A DNA stretch of 36,376 nucleotides from Candidatus Gastranaerophilales bacterium. GTDB taxonomy: Bacteria; Cyanobacteriota; Vampirovibrionia; Gastranaerophilales; Gastranaerophilaceae. Below the pieces are notes generated by a model. The model did not search any database. It saw only the letters and a list, made by a program, of their open reading frames with translations, and was not told where the DNA came from. Positions 16,886 to 25,141 of the stretch are shown here, piece by piece (the first letter of the stretch is position 1; each line of letters opens with the position of its first letter). The position numbers and the translations under genes are program-made. The stretch spans positions 1 through 36,376 of the forward strand of contig CALVAX010000017.1 in NCBI GenBank assembly GCA_944325605.1. The letters run 5' to 3'.

Positions 16886-17947
16886 TTATACACTATGTTC
16901 CAGATGCGAGGCAATAACTGCTGCAACACGCGGGGACATTTTATAAAATTCGCCTTCCAGAGCATTAAAAACAAACCGCCGGACATTGGGTCTTTCAAGC
17001 TGTACCAGCGCTTCCAGCTTCTGTCTGTCCATCATAGAAGCCGTTGTTTTTACTCTTTCTACAAGTAAATTTGTATTAACTTCTGTTGCGGACGGAAGAT
17101 TTTTCCCGATATCTTCAAGCACTCGCATAGTAACAGACGGGTCAACTTTTTCTTCCAGATTGTCCACATACATATATCTTAAAACGGTTCCGGCATCGTC
17201 CTGTTCAAAATGATTTAAAATTGATTGAACCCTGTCATCCGTAACACGTTTTAAAAGAAGCGCAACAGCAACAAGTTTAAGCAGTTTAGGCGGTTTATAT
17301 TTTTCTATCGGTTTTGATATGTCAACAGGTGCAGCCGGTGCTCCTGCCGGAACCGGTTTTGCTCCACCCTGAGGCGCCTGTGCGGAAGGTTTATGTGCCG
17401 CTTGCGGCTGAGGAGCCGGCTGCGCTGCAGGCGGAGCCGGAGGTTCTTCCTGCATCTGCTGCATCATTGAGTCTATGTTTGACTGCTTAACCGCTTTTTC
17501 CATCAAGGCTTCATCTATAAGGTTTCTGTCTTTCAGTTCTTTTATAGATTCATCATAAGCTTTTTTTACATGGTGCTCAATAAGTTGTAATATCTGATCT
17601 TGCGGAAGATTTTGTTTAAAAGTCTGCTGTGCTATTTCAAAAATAGTATAGGCAATTTTCTGCATTATCGGATCCCAGAATTGCTGTGGGATACCGGATC
17701 TTATAAGGTCAACAGACTTGTGGAAAGACCACTCGGCAATAATCTGGGTTATCATCATTGCCTGATCGGCCGTAAATCCGCTCTCTTTGTCTTCTGAAAG
17801 GGCTTTTCCTGCCATATTTGAGAAGTTATAAAGAGTATTAACAACAAACTGCTTCTGGTTGTCGTTAAAATCAGCAGGAACTATCTCTTTTGCCTGATCT
17901 GTCAAATTTTTTGCGAATTCTTCGTAATTAAACCCTTTTATTGCCAT
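16886..17947 (-). CDS. FliG-position protein, divergent
   Basis: A 353-residue protein in the slot fliG normally fills (fliE-fliF-fliG-fliH). Residues 1-165 are a helical domain I do not recognise (FNDNQKQFVVNTLYNFSN, IAEWSFHKSVDLIRSGIPQQ). Residues 168-218 are a Pro/Ala/Gln linker. Residues 219-353 look like FliG armadillo-type helices (LLKLVAVALLLKRVTDDRVQ, ILNHFEQDDAGTVLRYM). They end in YKMSPRVAAVIASHLE, which resembles the NMSxRAA helix of the FliG C-domain. I cannot find the charged torque helix of motile FliG proteins. It may therefore be a scaffold that joins FliF to the export machinery without making torque. The assignment rests on position plus weak similarity. Confidence 0.55.
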   Translation of the reverse strand: MAIKGFNYEEFAKNLTDQAKEIVPADFNDNQKQFVVNTLYNFSNMAGKALSEDKESGFTADQAMMITQIIAEWSFHKSVDLIRSGIPQQFWDPIMQKIAYTIFEIAQQTFKQNLPQDQILQLIEHHVKKAYDESIKELKDRNLIDEALMEKAVKQSNIDSMMQQMQEEPPAPPAAQPAPQPQAAHKPSAQAPQGGAKPVPAGAPAAPVDISKPIEKYKPPKLLKLVAVALLLKRVTDDRVQSILNHFEQDDAGTVLRYMYVDNLEEKVDPSVTMRVLEDIGKNLPSATEVNTNLLVERVKTTASMMDRQKLEALVQLERPNVRRFVFNALEGEFYKMSPRVAAVIASHLEHSV

Positions 17948-17993
17948 TAAATTTCCTTTTTCCTTTTATTTTTACATCCGGTTAAATGTAAAA

Positions 17994-19640
17994 TTAAGTT
18001 TCTTCTATCCAGCTCTTAATCTTGTCAGCGGCATCTGCTTCGTTCGCTTCTGAAAGATTTGCAGACATATTTGCAAGAGTATTTACAAGATCATCTGTCG
18101 TATGAAGCGCCAGATATTCTTTCTGCTGCGCTTCAAGAAGCCCTTGTGCAAGCTCTGACTGGCGTTCCGTTAATTGTGCCGCACGGGCATTCATATCCTG
18201 AATAAGTTTGTCCTGCTCTGCCTCTTTTTGTCTGAGCATTGCAACTTCTTTTTCGTGTTCTTCCTGTGCTTTTCTCAACTTGCTGTGAACAGCTCTTGAT
18301 ACTGCTATCAATCCGATTACGCACAGTGCAATCGTAATCCACCACGGGTTCCCGCTTTCGTCAGGCTTTGGAAGATTGGCCTGTCTGTCGCCTGCAAGGT
18401 TAAGCTCTGAAGTATCAGAGTATGCAATTGTTACATTTTCCGGTAAAGCTTTCGGGCTTGCGGTACGGGCTATCAACTCTTTCAATTCTTCTTCTGTTGT
18501 GTTTGCAGGAAGTGCTGTTTTTTCCATTGTTACAGCAATTGAAATTTCTTCAATAACACCGGGTTTTATGTATTCATTTGTCTGGGTTTTTGTAACACCA
18601 TACTGGGTTTCTGTTGCAGAACGGGAGTAACTTCTGTCCTGTGTTGAATTCTGACCGCCTGCGGCAATGCCATTTGGAATATATACACTGACTGCATTCG
18701 GACTCTGGTTGCTGTCACGTGTTTGATCCCCCAAACCTTCTGTAAATGACTGCTCGGTAACAGCAGTTTTCTGATTAGGGTCATATTCAATCCTTGTTCT
18801 TTCCATCGGAGCCTGTCTTAAATATGTACTGACAGTTGCCGTATAATTGCCGGCACCTATCAGACGGTCAAGCTGCCTGGAAACTTTTTGCTGCATGTAT
18901 TTATCATTTTCCTGAAGCTTTGAAAGCAGCTCATCGTCAGCGTCTATCATACTGGAATAAACATTGCCGTTTGTATCCGTTATGGAAACATTGTCTGAAA
19001 CAAGTCCGCTGACACTTCCCAGAAGAAGGTTTGTGATTGCTTTAACTTTTAAAGGATCCAATTTATCCCCTGCCGGAATTGAAACCTGAACTGTTGCCGT
19101 TACAGGCTTCTGCATTGAGGTAAACATCGACTGTTCCGGAATAGAAATAAATACAGAAGCGTTTTCTATCGGAGGAATTTTTCTGATTAATCTTGACAAT
19201 TCACCGTTTATGGCACGGGCAAGACGAATTTTTTTATCCTCTTTTGTTGATGTAAAATCCCCTTTGTCAAAAATTTCAAGACCGACATTCTGATCCATCA
19301 AACCGCTCTTTACAATTGCCAGAAGAGCCTGATCACGCTGTGTCATTGTATAGGAATTCAAAAATATTGTAGATTTTGTACCCTCTGTTTTACGGCTGGC
19401 AACAATACCTTCCCTTGACAATAAGGCCTGAATTTCAATAGCTTTCCCGAGATTATCCGTTGTCAAAAGGTCAAGAGGTTCTTTTATAACCTTTTCGCTC
19501 ACAACTCTTGCGGCACCTTTGCTGTTCTTGCCGTTATTTACAACAATTCCGATTGTCGTAAAAAGAGCCAGCAGAATTACTATTATGCCTATAATCCCGT
19601 ATAACAAAGGTTTATTTTCCAGTATTTTTTGAAAGTCCAT
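17994..19640 (-). CDS. fliF: FliF, MS-ring protein
   Basis: A 548-residue inner-membrane ring protein. TM1 is at about 12-34, followed by ring-building motifs RBM1/RBM2 (LLTTDNLGKAIEIQALLSRE, LARAINGELSRLIRKIPPIE, ASVFISIPEQSMF, KVKAITNLLLGSVSGLVSD) and the RBM3 region with its long insertion (DPNQKTAVTEQSF, then TNEYIKPGVIEEISIAV). TM2 is at about 433-450. After TM2, a charged coiled coil (455-508) is followed by an acidic helix (DDLVNTLANMSANL...IKSWIEE), longer than I expect for the FliG-binding tail. FliF homologues form the membrane platform for the rotor and export gate. It follows fliE by 64 bases. Confidence 0.88.
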   Translation of the reverse strand: MDFQKILENKPLLYGIIGIIVILLALFTTIGIVVNNGKNSKGAARVVSEKVIKEPLDLLTTDNLGKAIEIQALLSREGIVASRKTEGTKSTIFLNSYTMTQRDQALLAIVKSGLMDQNVGLEIFDKGDFTSTKEDKKIRLARAINGELSRLIRKIPPIENASVFISIPEQSMFTSMQKPVTATVQVSIPAGDKLDPLKVKAITNLLLGSVSGLVSDNVSITDTNGNVYSSMIDADDELLSKLQENDKYMQQKVSRQLDRLIGAGNYTATVSTYLRQAPMERTRIEYDPNQKTAVTEQSFTEGLGDQTRDSNQSPNAVSVYIPNGIAAGGQNSTQDRSYSRSATETQYGVTKTQTNEYIKPGVIEEISIAVTMEKTALPANTTEEELKELIARTASPKALPENVTIAYSDTSELNLAGDRQANLPKPDESGNPWWITIALCVIGLIAVSRAVHSKLRKAQEEHEKEVAMLRQKEAEQDKLIQDMNARAAQLTERQSELAQGLLEAQQKEYLALHTTDDLVNTLANMSANLSEANEADAADKIKSWIEET

Positions 19641-19704
19641 ATTTTCCCCGGTCTGTTTTTATTTTTAAGTCTTGATTTTCCCTAATTAAACGTAGAATAT
19701 CATT

Positions 19705-20052
19705 CTACACCTGAATTTGCATAACTTTGTCATACGCCTGTATGACTTTTCCGGTAATCTGTGTTGCTACGTTTACACTGATTTCGGATTTTGCCATGGC
19801 TGTCATAACATCATGAATATCTATGTTGTTATTTCCGCTCATAACATCTTTCAAAAGGTTGTCGGGCGCATTCAATTCAGCATTCAGATTTTCTACAAGA
19901 CCGGAAAATACGGCTTTAAAATCTCCTGTTGAGGGAGATTCCATTCGCTCAAGCCTTGCCGGCGGCATTCCGTAAAGTCCGCTGTCCAGCTTTGTGTGCT
20001 GAATTCTGGCTTCTAAATCGTACTTTGGCATCCAGCCTGCATTGTATTCCAT
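19705..20052 (-). CDS. fliE: FliE, MS-ring/rod junction protein
   Basis: A 115-residue protein. The C-terminal half carries the FliE signature (DIHDVMTAMAKSEISVNVAT, 76-95, then a helix ending in YDKVMQIQV). FliE links the FliF ring and export gate to the rod in flagella, and it is specific to flagellar-type rather than injectisome systems. Residues 1-45 are an unconserved leader. It is the first gene of the minus-strand operon. GCAGGGA precedes the ATG. The 224 bases between it and the next upstream gene contain no convincing -10/-35 pair that I could find. Confidence 0.9.
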   Translation of the reverse strand: MEYNAGWMPKYDLEARIQHTKLDSGLYGMPPARLERMESPSTGDFKAVFSGLVENLNAELNAPDNLLKDVMSGNNNIDIHDVMTAMAKSEISVNVATQITGKVIQAYDKVMQIQV

Positions 20053-20276
20053 CTGATTCCCTGCCTTTCTTTTCTTATATTAACTTATACTTAGCGATTT
20101 TGTTAAGTGTTTTTACTTAAAATCAACCGTTTGATGTAGGCAAAATATAAGATTTCATACACATTGCTTAATGATTTTTAGGGAAAAGTCATGTGCCGGA
20201 ATATTTAAATATCAGGATTTTCTCTTTACTCAATCATAGTGCTTGCTATATCATTTTGTTGCATCTGTTTTATAAA

Positions 20277-20453
20277 TCAATAGCTTCTTCGCATTAAGTC
20301 TGATAATTTTACTTCTTTTTTAGGCTCAGCAGGCTTTTTCTTTAATGATTTTTCTATGGGTGTTGTACTCTTAAATTGAGTCAGCCCGACCTTTATACTA
20401 TCCTCGGTTTTAAGCATAAATATTTCTTTTAAAAATTTAACGATTTCGTTCAT
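20277..20453 (-). CDS. 58-residue small basic protein, unknown
   Basis: A short gene with ATG at 20451-20453 and TGA at 20277-20279. The protein starts MNEIVKFLKEIFMLKTEDSI (an amphipathic helix), then a basic, Pro/Lys-rich segment (EKSLKKKPAEPKKEVKLSD) and ends LMRRSY. An AGGAG lies 8 bases upstream and a TTGCAA-17-TATTAT promoter further up, so expression is likely. It lies upstream of fliE on the same strand, with a 224-base gap. I do not recognise a family. Confidence 0.6.
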   Translation of the reverse strand: MNEIVKFLKEIFMLKTEDSIKVGLTQFKSTTPIEKSLKKKPAEPKKEVKLSDLMRRSY

Positions 20454-20489
20454 AAAATTTCTCCTAACCGCTGGGGTTTATTTAACTAT

Positions 20490-20518
20490 ATAATACATTA
20501 AAACTTTCCGACTTGCAA
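20490..20518 (-). promoter_or_regulatory. Promoter of the 58-residue gene; possibly divergent
   Basis: On the minus strand TTGCAA (20513-20518), a 17-base spacer and TATTAT (20490-20495) precede the small gene. TTGCAA is its own reverse complement. On the plus strand the same six bases lie 19 bases before TATATT (20538-20543), upstream of the GTG at 20604. The two genes could therefore share or compete for this -35 element. Confidence 0.45.
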
Positions 20519-20603
20519 ATTTCATTATACTTTATGCTATATTAGTCTTACAAAGCTCTTTTTTATTGAATTTGAATTATCATTCAGACACGGAGATTAA
20601 AAA

Positions 20604-21317
20604 GTGGAAAAGACAGGATACTGCCGCACACCGGACGAAAACTTTAAACTGGCATGCAGCTTGATTGACAAAAATCAAAACCACAATGAATTAATCGCTA
20701 TGCTTAAAACCGGTAATATCGCAGAAAAACAGATTGCCGCACTCAAACTTGATACTTTATGCTCTAAAGATGAAGCGCAAACTCTTGTCGATAACCTCAC
20801 CGGACAGGATGGCAAAGTCAGAGAAGCCGTTTCTCTTAAAATTGCAGAATTTTCCTCAAATAAATCTTTGCTCCTGCTTTTTGAACCTGAAAAAAATTTC
20901 CGGATATTTCTTGATGCCGTAATTGATATTAACGGAAATATCTGCAGAAACATAATCCGCTCTGTTGAAAACTTCAAATCAATCAGCGGATTTTGTGAAA
21001 AGTTTTGCCCGGAACTTCTCGCAAGAACCCTCGCTATTACTGAAAAAGTCAAAGATTTTGATCTGAAAGAAGGCAAGTATAAAGTTAACAAAGAAGTTTT
21101 TAAGCTGTACTGGTATCTTGAAACAATATACCTCTTCACAGACTGCCTTGATATGGTTAAGCTAAAACAAATTCTGAATATTACAAAATCAATCAATGAT
21201 TACACAATAAGAGAAAAAACTGCAAAAATCCTAACTCTAAACCTTAATGATACGGAACTTGATAAAATCCGGCAACTGTTAAAAAATGATACAAATTATT
21301 ACGTAAGACGGTTTTAG
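20604..21317 (+). CDS. Helical-repeat-like protein, unknown
   Basis: A 237-residue protein starting at a GTG with GGAG about 10 bases upstream. It is almost wholly helical. The first 100 residues read like HEAT-type repeats (LIAMLKTGNIAEKQIAALKL, then a second helix pair VREAVSLKIAEFSSNKSLLLLF), and the final helices (DYTIREKTAKILTLNLND, LDKIRQLLKNDTNYYVRR) again resemble a repeat. No signal or membrane segment. HEAT-like proteins usually act as scaffolds. No catalytic motif is visible and the neighbours do not reveal a role. Confidence 0.6.
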   Translation: MEKTGYCRTPDENFKLACSLIDKNQNHNELIAMLKTGNIAEKQIAALKLDTLCSKDEAQTLVDNLTGQDGKVREAVSLKIAEFSSNKSLLLLFEPEKNFRIFLDAVIDINGNICRNIIRSVENFKSISGFCEKFCPELLARTLAITEKVKDFDLKEGKYKVNKEVFKLYWYLETIYLFTDCLDMVKLKQILNITKSINDYTIREKTAKILTLNLNDTELDKIRQLLKNDTNYYVRRF

Positions 21318-21471
21318 GTGTATAATAGTAAAAAGTGCATGTTTTATTAAGATATGTTACAGATTTTCACATTTTATCAATCTGTTTTGGCAATTTTTGC
21401 GAAAGAATATCCTTTATATATATAAGAGTTGCAAAACAGTTATCAGATGGGAAAATTAAAGGAGAAATTTT

Positions 21472-21660
21472 ATGGCCAGAGTACTTATTTCAATGCCGGA
21501 AAGATTTTTAGACGAGATTGACAATCTTGCACTTAATGAAAACCGCACCAGATCAGAGTTGATTAGAGAAGCTCTCCGAACTTATATGTATCGCAATCAG
21601 GTGCGCAATTCAAAAAGAGCAGAATCAAACGCTGAAATTCTTGACAACTTGCTCAGTTAA
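21472..21660 (+). CDS. CopG/ribbon-helix-helix DNA-binding protein
   Basis: A 62-residue ribbon-helix-helix protein. Residues 3-8 (RVLISM) form the DNA-contacting strand, followed by PERFLDEIDNLALNENRTRS (helix A) and SELIREALRTYMYRN (helix B), the standard CopG/Arc arrangement. Such dimers repress their own operon, often as the antitoxin of a toxin-antitoxin pair or as a metal regulator (NikR), but no metal-binding domain is present. It has a strong AAGGAG site. A second small gene follows after 47 bases and ends at a terminator, so the pair is probably bicistronic. The partner does not look like a known toxin. Confidence 0.85.
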   Translation: MARVLISMPERFLDEIDNLALNENRTRSELIREALRTYMYRNQVRNSKRAESNAEILDNLLS

Positions 21661-21707
21661 CATTAATAATATAGGGAAAAAGGATAAACAGATCAGGGGG
21701 AAAAATT

Positions 21708-21881
21708 ATGGAAAACTTAAACAAAGATTATATGATGTCATCTTTAGATGAATACTTCAATTTACTCGAAAAAGAAAATGCTAAACGTTCTGAAATGGTC
21801 GCTAAATCTTTGACTAAATATTTAAAAAATTCTCAAACTTACGGCAAATTCGACGAAATTCAAGCTGCTCAAGCCAACTAA
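21708..21881 (+). CDS. 57-residue protein downstream of CopG regulator
   Basis: ATG at 21708, TAA at 21879-21881, with AGGGGG about 8 bases upstream. The protein is a predicted single long helix with mixed charge (MENLNKDYMMSSLDEYFNLL, later MVAKSLTKYLKNSQTYGKFD), ending IQAAQAN. No signal peptide or membrane segment. It lies 47 bases behind the ribbon-helix-helix gene and just before a terminator hairpin. It could be a partner or target of that regulator. I do not recognise a family. Confidence 0.6.
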   Translation: MENLNKDYMMSSLDEYFNLLEKENAKRSEMVAKSLTKYLKNSQTYGKFDEIQAAQAN

Positions 21882-21905
21882 ATTATGACATATTATAAAA
21901 ATTGA

Positions 21906-21947
21906 AACAGCCTGTTTTTATAACTAAAACAGGCTGTTGTGTTGTTT
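21906..21947 (+). terminator. Terminator of the CopG/57-residue unit
   Basis: AACAGCCTGTTTT (21906-21918) pairs with AAAACAGGCTGTT (21926-21938) around a 7-base loop, 13 bp in all, followed by GTGTTGTTT. On the minus strand it also sits 14 bases after the stop of the convergent small gene, so it may work for both. Confidence 0.75.
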
Positions 21948-21960
21948 AAAACTTATTTAA

Positions 21961-22323
21961 TTACTTATATTTTTCAAGTAAATTTTCTCCGAGTTTTACA
22001 AGTTTTTCATTAAACATCCTGAACGTATTCATATCAAACGGCAAAATACCTTCTGCCAGTTTAATACGACCTTTAATTCTGCTTTTGGATCTGGAATTTG
22101 AAAATTCAGCATATGTTGAATTTGTTGTTATCTGAGTTCCATTCATCAGCCTGATCGGCTCGGATGAGATTGTAACGATATCAAACTGTGTATATTTTTT
22201 GCCGGCTCTAAAGTTTTTAACTGTTTTGTATTCACCTGGGGACAAGTTTTCTTTGAATTTGGCAAGAGCCTTTGGTGAAAATTTTCCGCAAAAGGAAGTT
22301 TGAGTGTTTTGATTAATTTGCAT
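21961..22323 (-). CDS. Small Phe-Gly-tagged protein, unknown
   Basis: I start this at 22323 (120 residues, MQINQNTQTSFCGKF...) because AGGAG lies 8 bases upstream. A longer frame to 22440 would run through the tuf terminator. The protein is basic and cytoplasmic. The N-terminal QTSFCGKFSPKALAKF tag resembles short tags I associate with this presumed lineage. The rest is beta-rich (YTQFDIVTISSEPIRLMN, then a TTNSTYAEFSNSRSKSRIK segment) and ends in a helix (RMFNEKLVKLGENLLEKYK). A TATAAT lies at 22343-22348 before the ribosome site. No family recognised. Confidence 0.6.
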   Translation of the reverse strand: MQINQNTQTSFCGKFSPKALAKFKENLSPGEYKTVKNFRAGKKYTQFDIVTISSEPIRLMNGTQITTNSTYAEFSNSRSKSRIKGRIKLAEGILPFDMNTFRMFNEKLVKLGENLLEKYK

Positions 22324-22384
22324 ATATATATCTCCTAAATTAATTATATTTAAATTAAACCATATAAATATATTTTTTGCTATT

Positions 22385-22419
22385 AAAAAAGAGTTTGCCT
22401 TAAATAAAGCAAACTCTTT
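22385..22419 (-). terminator. tuf terminator
   Basis: On the minus strand AAAGAGTTTGC (22409-22419) pairs with GCAAACTCTTT (22388-22398) across a 10-base loop and runs straight into a U tract, 25 bases after the tuf stop. It is a textbook intrinsic terminator. Confidence 0.9.
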
Positions 22420-22443
22420 CAAAGTTTCGCATTGTATCAAAAA

Positions 22444-23652
22444 TTATTCAATAATTTTGTCAACAACACCGGCACCAACTGTACGTCCGCCTTCACGGAT
22501 AGCGAATCTCATACCTTCTTCGATAGCAACCGGAGCGATAAGTTCAACTTCCATTACAACGTTGTCGCCAGGCATAACCATTTGACCGTCGAATTTGATT
22601 GAACCGGTAACGTCAGTTGTTCTGATGTAGAACTGAGGTCTGTATCCGGGGAAGAAAGGTGTATGACGTCCGCCTTCTTCTTTTGTCAAAACGTAAACGT
22701 TAGCTGTGAATTTAGTGTGCGGATGAATTGTTCCCGGTTTAGCAAGAACCTGACCGCGCTGAATATCAGTTTTATCAACACCACGGAGCAAAGCACCGAT
22801 GTTGTCACCTGCTTGACCCTGGTCAAGAGATTTTCTGAACATTTCAACACCGGTAACAGTTGTTTTCTTAGTTTCACCTAAACCAACGATTTCAACTTCA
22901 TCACCGACTTTTACGATACCACGTTCAACACGACCTGTAGCAACAGTACCACGGCCAGTGATTGAGAATACATCTTCAACAGGCATCAAGAACGGTTTGT
23001 CAAGGTCACGAACAGGTGTCGGGAAGTAAGAATCGATAGCATCCATCAATTCCCAGATTTTGTCAACCCATTTATCTTCGCCACGTTGAATTGAAGGATT
23101 TTTCTGAACAGCTTCAAGAGCTTTCAATGCTGAACCGTGGATGAACGGAATGTTGTCACCGTCGAATTCGTAAGAAGAAAGAAGTTCTCTAACTTCCATT
23201 TCAACAAGTTCCAACAATTCAGGGTCATCAACCATATCACATTTGTTCAAGAATACAACAAGGTTCGGAACACCAACTTGGCGGGCAAGAAGGATGTGTT
23301 CACGAGTCTGAGGCATTGCACCGTCTGTAGCTGCAACAACGAGGATTGCACCATCCATCTGAGCGGCACCTGTGATCATGTTTTTAACATAGTCAGCGTG
23401 GCCCGGGCAGTCAACGTGTGCATAGTGTCTTGCATCTGTTTCGTATTCTACGTGAGCTGTAGAAATGGTAATACCTCTTGCTTTTTCTTCAGGAGCAGCA
23501 TCGATTTCATCGAATTTTTTAGCCTGAGCTTTGCCGGCTGCTGCCATAACACCAGTAATCGCAGCGGTTAACGTTGTTTTACCGTGGTCTACGTGACCGA
23601 TGGTACCAATGTTAACGTGCGGTTTGGTACGTTCATACTTTTCTCTTGCCAT
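22444..23652 (-). CDS. tuf: Elongation factor Tu
   Basis: A 402-residue EF-Tu, full length. It delivers aminoacyl-tRNA to the ribosomal A site as a GTP complex. GTPase motifs: G1 GHVDHGKT (19-26), switch I RGITI (59-63), G3 DCPGH (81-85), G4 NKCD (136-139), G5 SAL (174-176). The beta-barrel domains 2 and 3 follow ([40 protein letters not shown]). It is transcribed alone rather than behind rpsG-fusA, from its own TTGACA promoter. The Shine-Dalgarno AAGGAG partly overlaps a small palindrome (GAGATTAATCTC, 23653-23664) directly before the ATG. Its exchange factor, EF-Ts, is encoded 6 kb away. Confidence 0.98.
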   Translation of the reverse strand: MAREKYERTKPHVNIGTIGHVDHGKTTLTAAITGVMAAAGKAQAKKFDEIDAAPEEKARGITISTAHVEYETDARHYAHVDCPGHADYVKNMITGAAQMDGAILVVAATDGAMPQTREHILLARQVGVPNLVVFLNKCDMVDDPELLELVEMEVRELLSSYEFDGDNIPFIHGSALKALEAVQKNPSIQRGEDKWVDKIWELMDAIDSYFPTPVRDLDKPFLMPVEDVFSITGRGTVATGRVERGIVKVGDEVEIVGLGETKKTTVTGVEMFRKSLDQGQAGDNIGALLRGVDKTDIQRGQVLAKPGTIHPHTKFTANVYVLTKEEGGRHTPFFPGYRPQFYIRTTDVTGSIKFDGQMVMPGDNVVMEVELIAPVAIEEGMRFAIREGGRTVGAGVVDKIIE

Positions 23653-23715
23653 GAGATTAATCTCCTTTTTACTACTTATACTACTTACTAATTTGGTATT
23701 TTAAGCCATAGTATA

Positions 23716-23743
23716 ATAATATTTGCTCAATTTTTTTTGTCAA
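23716..23743 (-). promoter_or_regulatory. tuf promoter
   Basis: Minus strand: consensus TTGACA (23738-23743), 16-base A-rich spacer, TATTAT (23716-23721). The start point would be near 23709, giving a leader of about 55 bases with the AAGGAG site. The upstream nusA terminator (23784-23818) separates this unit from nusA. Confidence 0.75.
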
Positions 23744-23783
23744 GGTCTGCGCTTTCCTGCTGTTTTTGTGTTTATTGAACAGA

Positions 23784-23818
23784 TAAAAAAAGAGCCCCGT
23801 CTGCGGAACTCTTTTTTC
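23784..23818 (-). terminator. nusA terminator
   Basis: On the minus strand GAGTTCCG (23804-23811) pairs with CGGGGCTC (23792-23799) using two G-U pairs, loop CAGA, then a run of seven U. It begins about 18 bases after the nusA stop. Confidence 0.85.
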
Positions 23819-23835
23819 TTTTAAGGTTTAATATT

Positions 23836-25071
23836 CTACACTTCTTCGTCTTCGGAAGCTTCTTCAACCGGCTCGTCTGTCTGAATATCTTCTTCGTCGT
23901 AAGCCTGCTGGTTCATTTCTTCTTCTATTTCCTGTTTAAGTTCGTCGTCTTCCTCATCAATTTCATCTTCCTGAGGCTCTTCGTTGTAATTTTGAATATT
24001 CTGAGCTTCGGCTTTTTCCATTTGTGAAACGCTCTTGATATCTATTTTCCAGCCTGTAAGTTTGTGCGCAAGTCTTACATTCTGGCCTTCTCTGCCGATT
24101 GCAAGGCTCAACTGGTCATCAGGAACAACTACCATTGCATCATGGGCATATTCATCATCCGCTAAGATATCAACTGACACAACTCTAGCCGGTGAAAGCG
24201 CGTTTACAATATATTCAACAGGGTCTTCGGAGTATCTGACAATATCTATTTTTTCGTTCTTCAATTCGGAAACTATTGTCTGAATACGGCTTCCTCTTGG
24301 GCCTATGCATGCGCCGACAGAGTCAACTTCCGGATCATTTGACCAGACCGCAATTTTTGTTCTGTAGCCGGCTTCGCGGGAAATTGATTTAATTTCCACA
24401 ATTCCGTCTTCGATTTCCGGAACTTCAAGTTCAAAGAGTTCACGGACGATTTCTGCGTGTGCATGTGAAACTATTACCTGAGGAAGTCTTGTTGTTTCTT
24501 TTACGTTCAGAACAAAAACTCTGATACGGTTGCCGGGTTTATAGTATTCTCCGGGAATCTGCTCTTTCTGAGGCATAATAGCATCAATTTTACCGATATT
24601 TACGATAACGTTGCGGCTTTCAACTCTCTGGATAATACCTGTAACAAGAGTACCTTTTTTATCCATGAATTCCTGCAAAACCATATTTCTTTCGGCTTCG
24701 CGGATTCTCTGCGTAATAACCTGTTTTGCCGACTGTGCCGCAATTCTGCCGAACTGTTCCGGTGTTACTTCTATTTTAACTTCATCATCAACTTCCACAT
24801 CTTCATCAATTTCTTTTGCCTGTGCAAGTGAAATCTGTTCATCAGGATCCTCAACTTCATTCACAACAACTTTTGTTCTGAAAACGCCGATTTCGCCTGA
24901 CTGTTCATCCAGAATTGCTTCAATATTGGTGGATTCTTTAATTTTCATGTGTTTTTTGTAAGCTGCTACCATTGCGTCGCATAAAGATGATATCAAAACT
25001 TCTTTTGATATTCCTCTTTCGCGCTCCAGCTCTTCGCAAGCTTCAAATAATGCTGTTCCGATTTTGATCAT
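23836..25071 (-). CDS. nusA: Transcription factor NusA
   Basis: A 411-residue NusA that binds RNA polymerase and modulates pausing, termination and antitermination. The N-terminal RNAP-binding domain covers about 1-125, including the AAYKKHMKI segment. The S1 domain follows (GTLVTGIIQRVESRNVIVNI, about 138-195), then KH1 (about 220-285, SVGACIGPRGSRIQTIVSEL) and KH2 (about 295-350, LSLAIGREGQNVRLAHKLTG). The last 60 residues are almost pure Glu/Asp, replacing the C-terminal acidic repeats of E. coli NusA. AAAGGA precedes the start. nusA commonly follows rimP directly; here a 470-bp inverted-repeat element separates them. A TATAAT at 25089-25094, next to that element, might give nusA its own promoter. 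Confidence 0.96.
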   Translation of the reverse strand: MIKIGTALFEACEELERERGISKEVLISSLCDAMVAAYKKHMKIKESTNIEAILDEQSGEIGVFRTKVVVNEVEDPDEQISLAQAKEIDEDVEVDDEVKIEVTPEQFGRIAAQSAKQVITQRIREAERNMVLQEFMDKKGTLVTGIIQRVESRNVIVNIGKIDAIMPQKEQIPGEYYKPGNRIRVFVLNVKETTRLPQVIVSHAHAEIVRELFELEVPEIEDGIVEIKSISREAGYRTKIAVWSNDPEVDSVGACIGPRGSRIQTIVSELKNEKIDIVRYSEDPVEYIVNALSPARVVSVDILADDEYAHDAMVVVPDDQLSLAIGREGQNVRLAHKLTGWKIDIKSVSQMEKAEAQNIQNYNEEPQEDEIDEEDDELKQEIEEEMNQQAYDEEDIQTDEPVEEASEDEEV

Positions 25072-25097
25072 TTTATTTTCCTTTCGTTATTATAATT

Positions 25098-25138
25098 AGT
25101 GAATAAGTAAATAGGTGAATAAGTGAATAAGTGCGTTA
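25098..25138 (+). repeat. Left arm of 41-bp inverted repeat
   Basis: Reads AGTGAATAAGTAAATAGGTG and continues to GCGTTA. The internal units GTGAATAA, GTAAATAG, GTGAATAA, GTGAATAA are tandem 8-mers. It differs from the right arm at arm positions 8, 9 and 38 only. Confidence 0.95.
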
Positions 25139-25141
25139 CAT

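Noticed and set aside
13935-20052. Injectisome (SctV-type) secretion operon
   Set aside because: The FlhA protein is slightly SctV-like in two segments, but fliE and a two-TM FliF are specific to flagellar-type systems.
22324-22440. 39-residue N-terminal extension of the small Phe-Gly-tagged protein
   Set aside because: It runs through the tuf terminator; a proper AGGAG site precedes the ATG at 22323.
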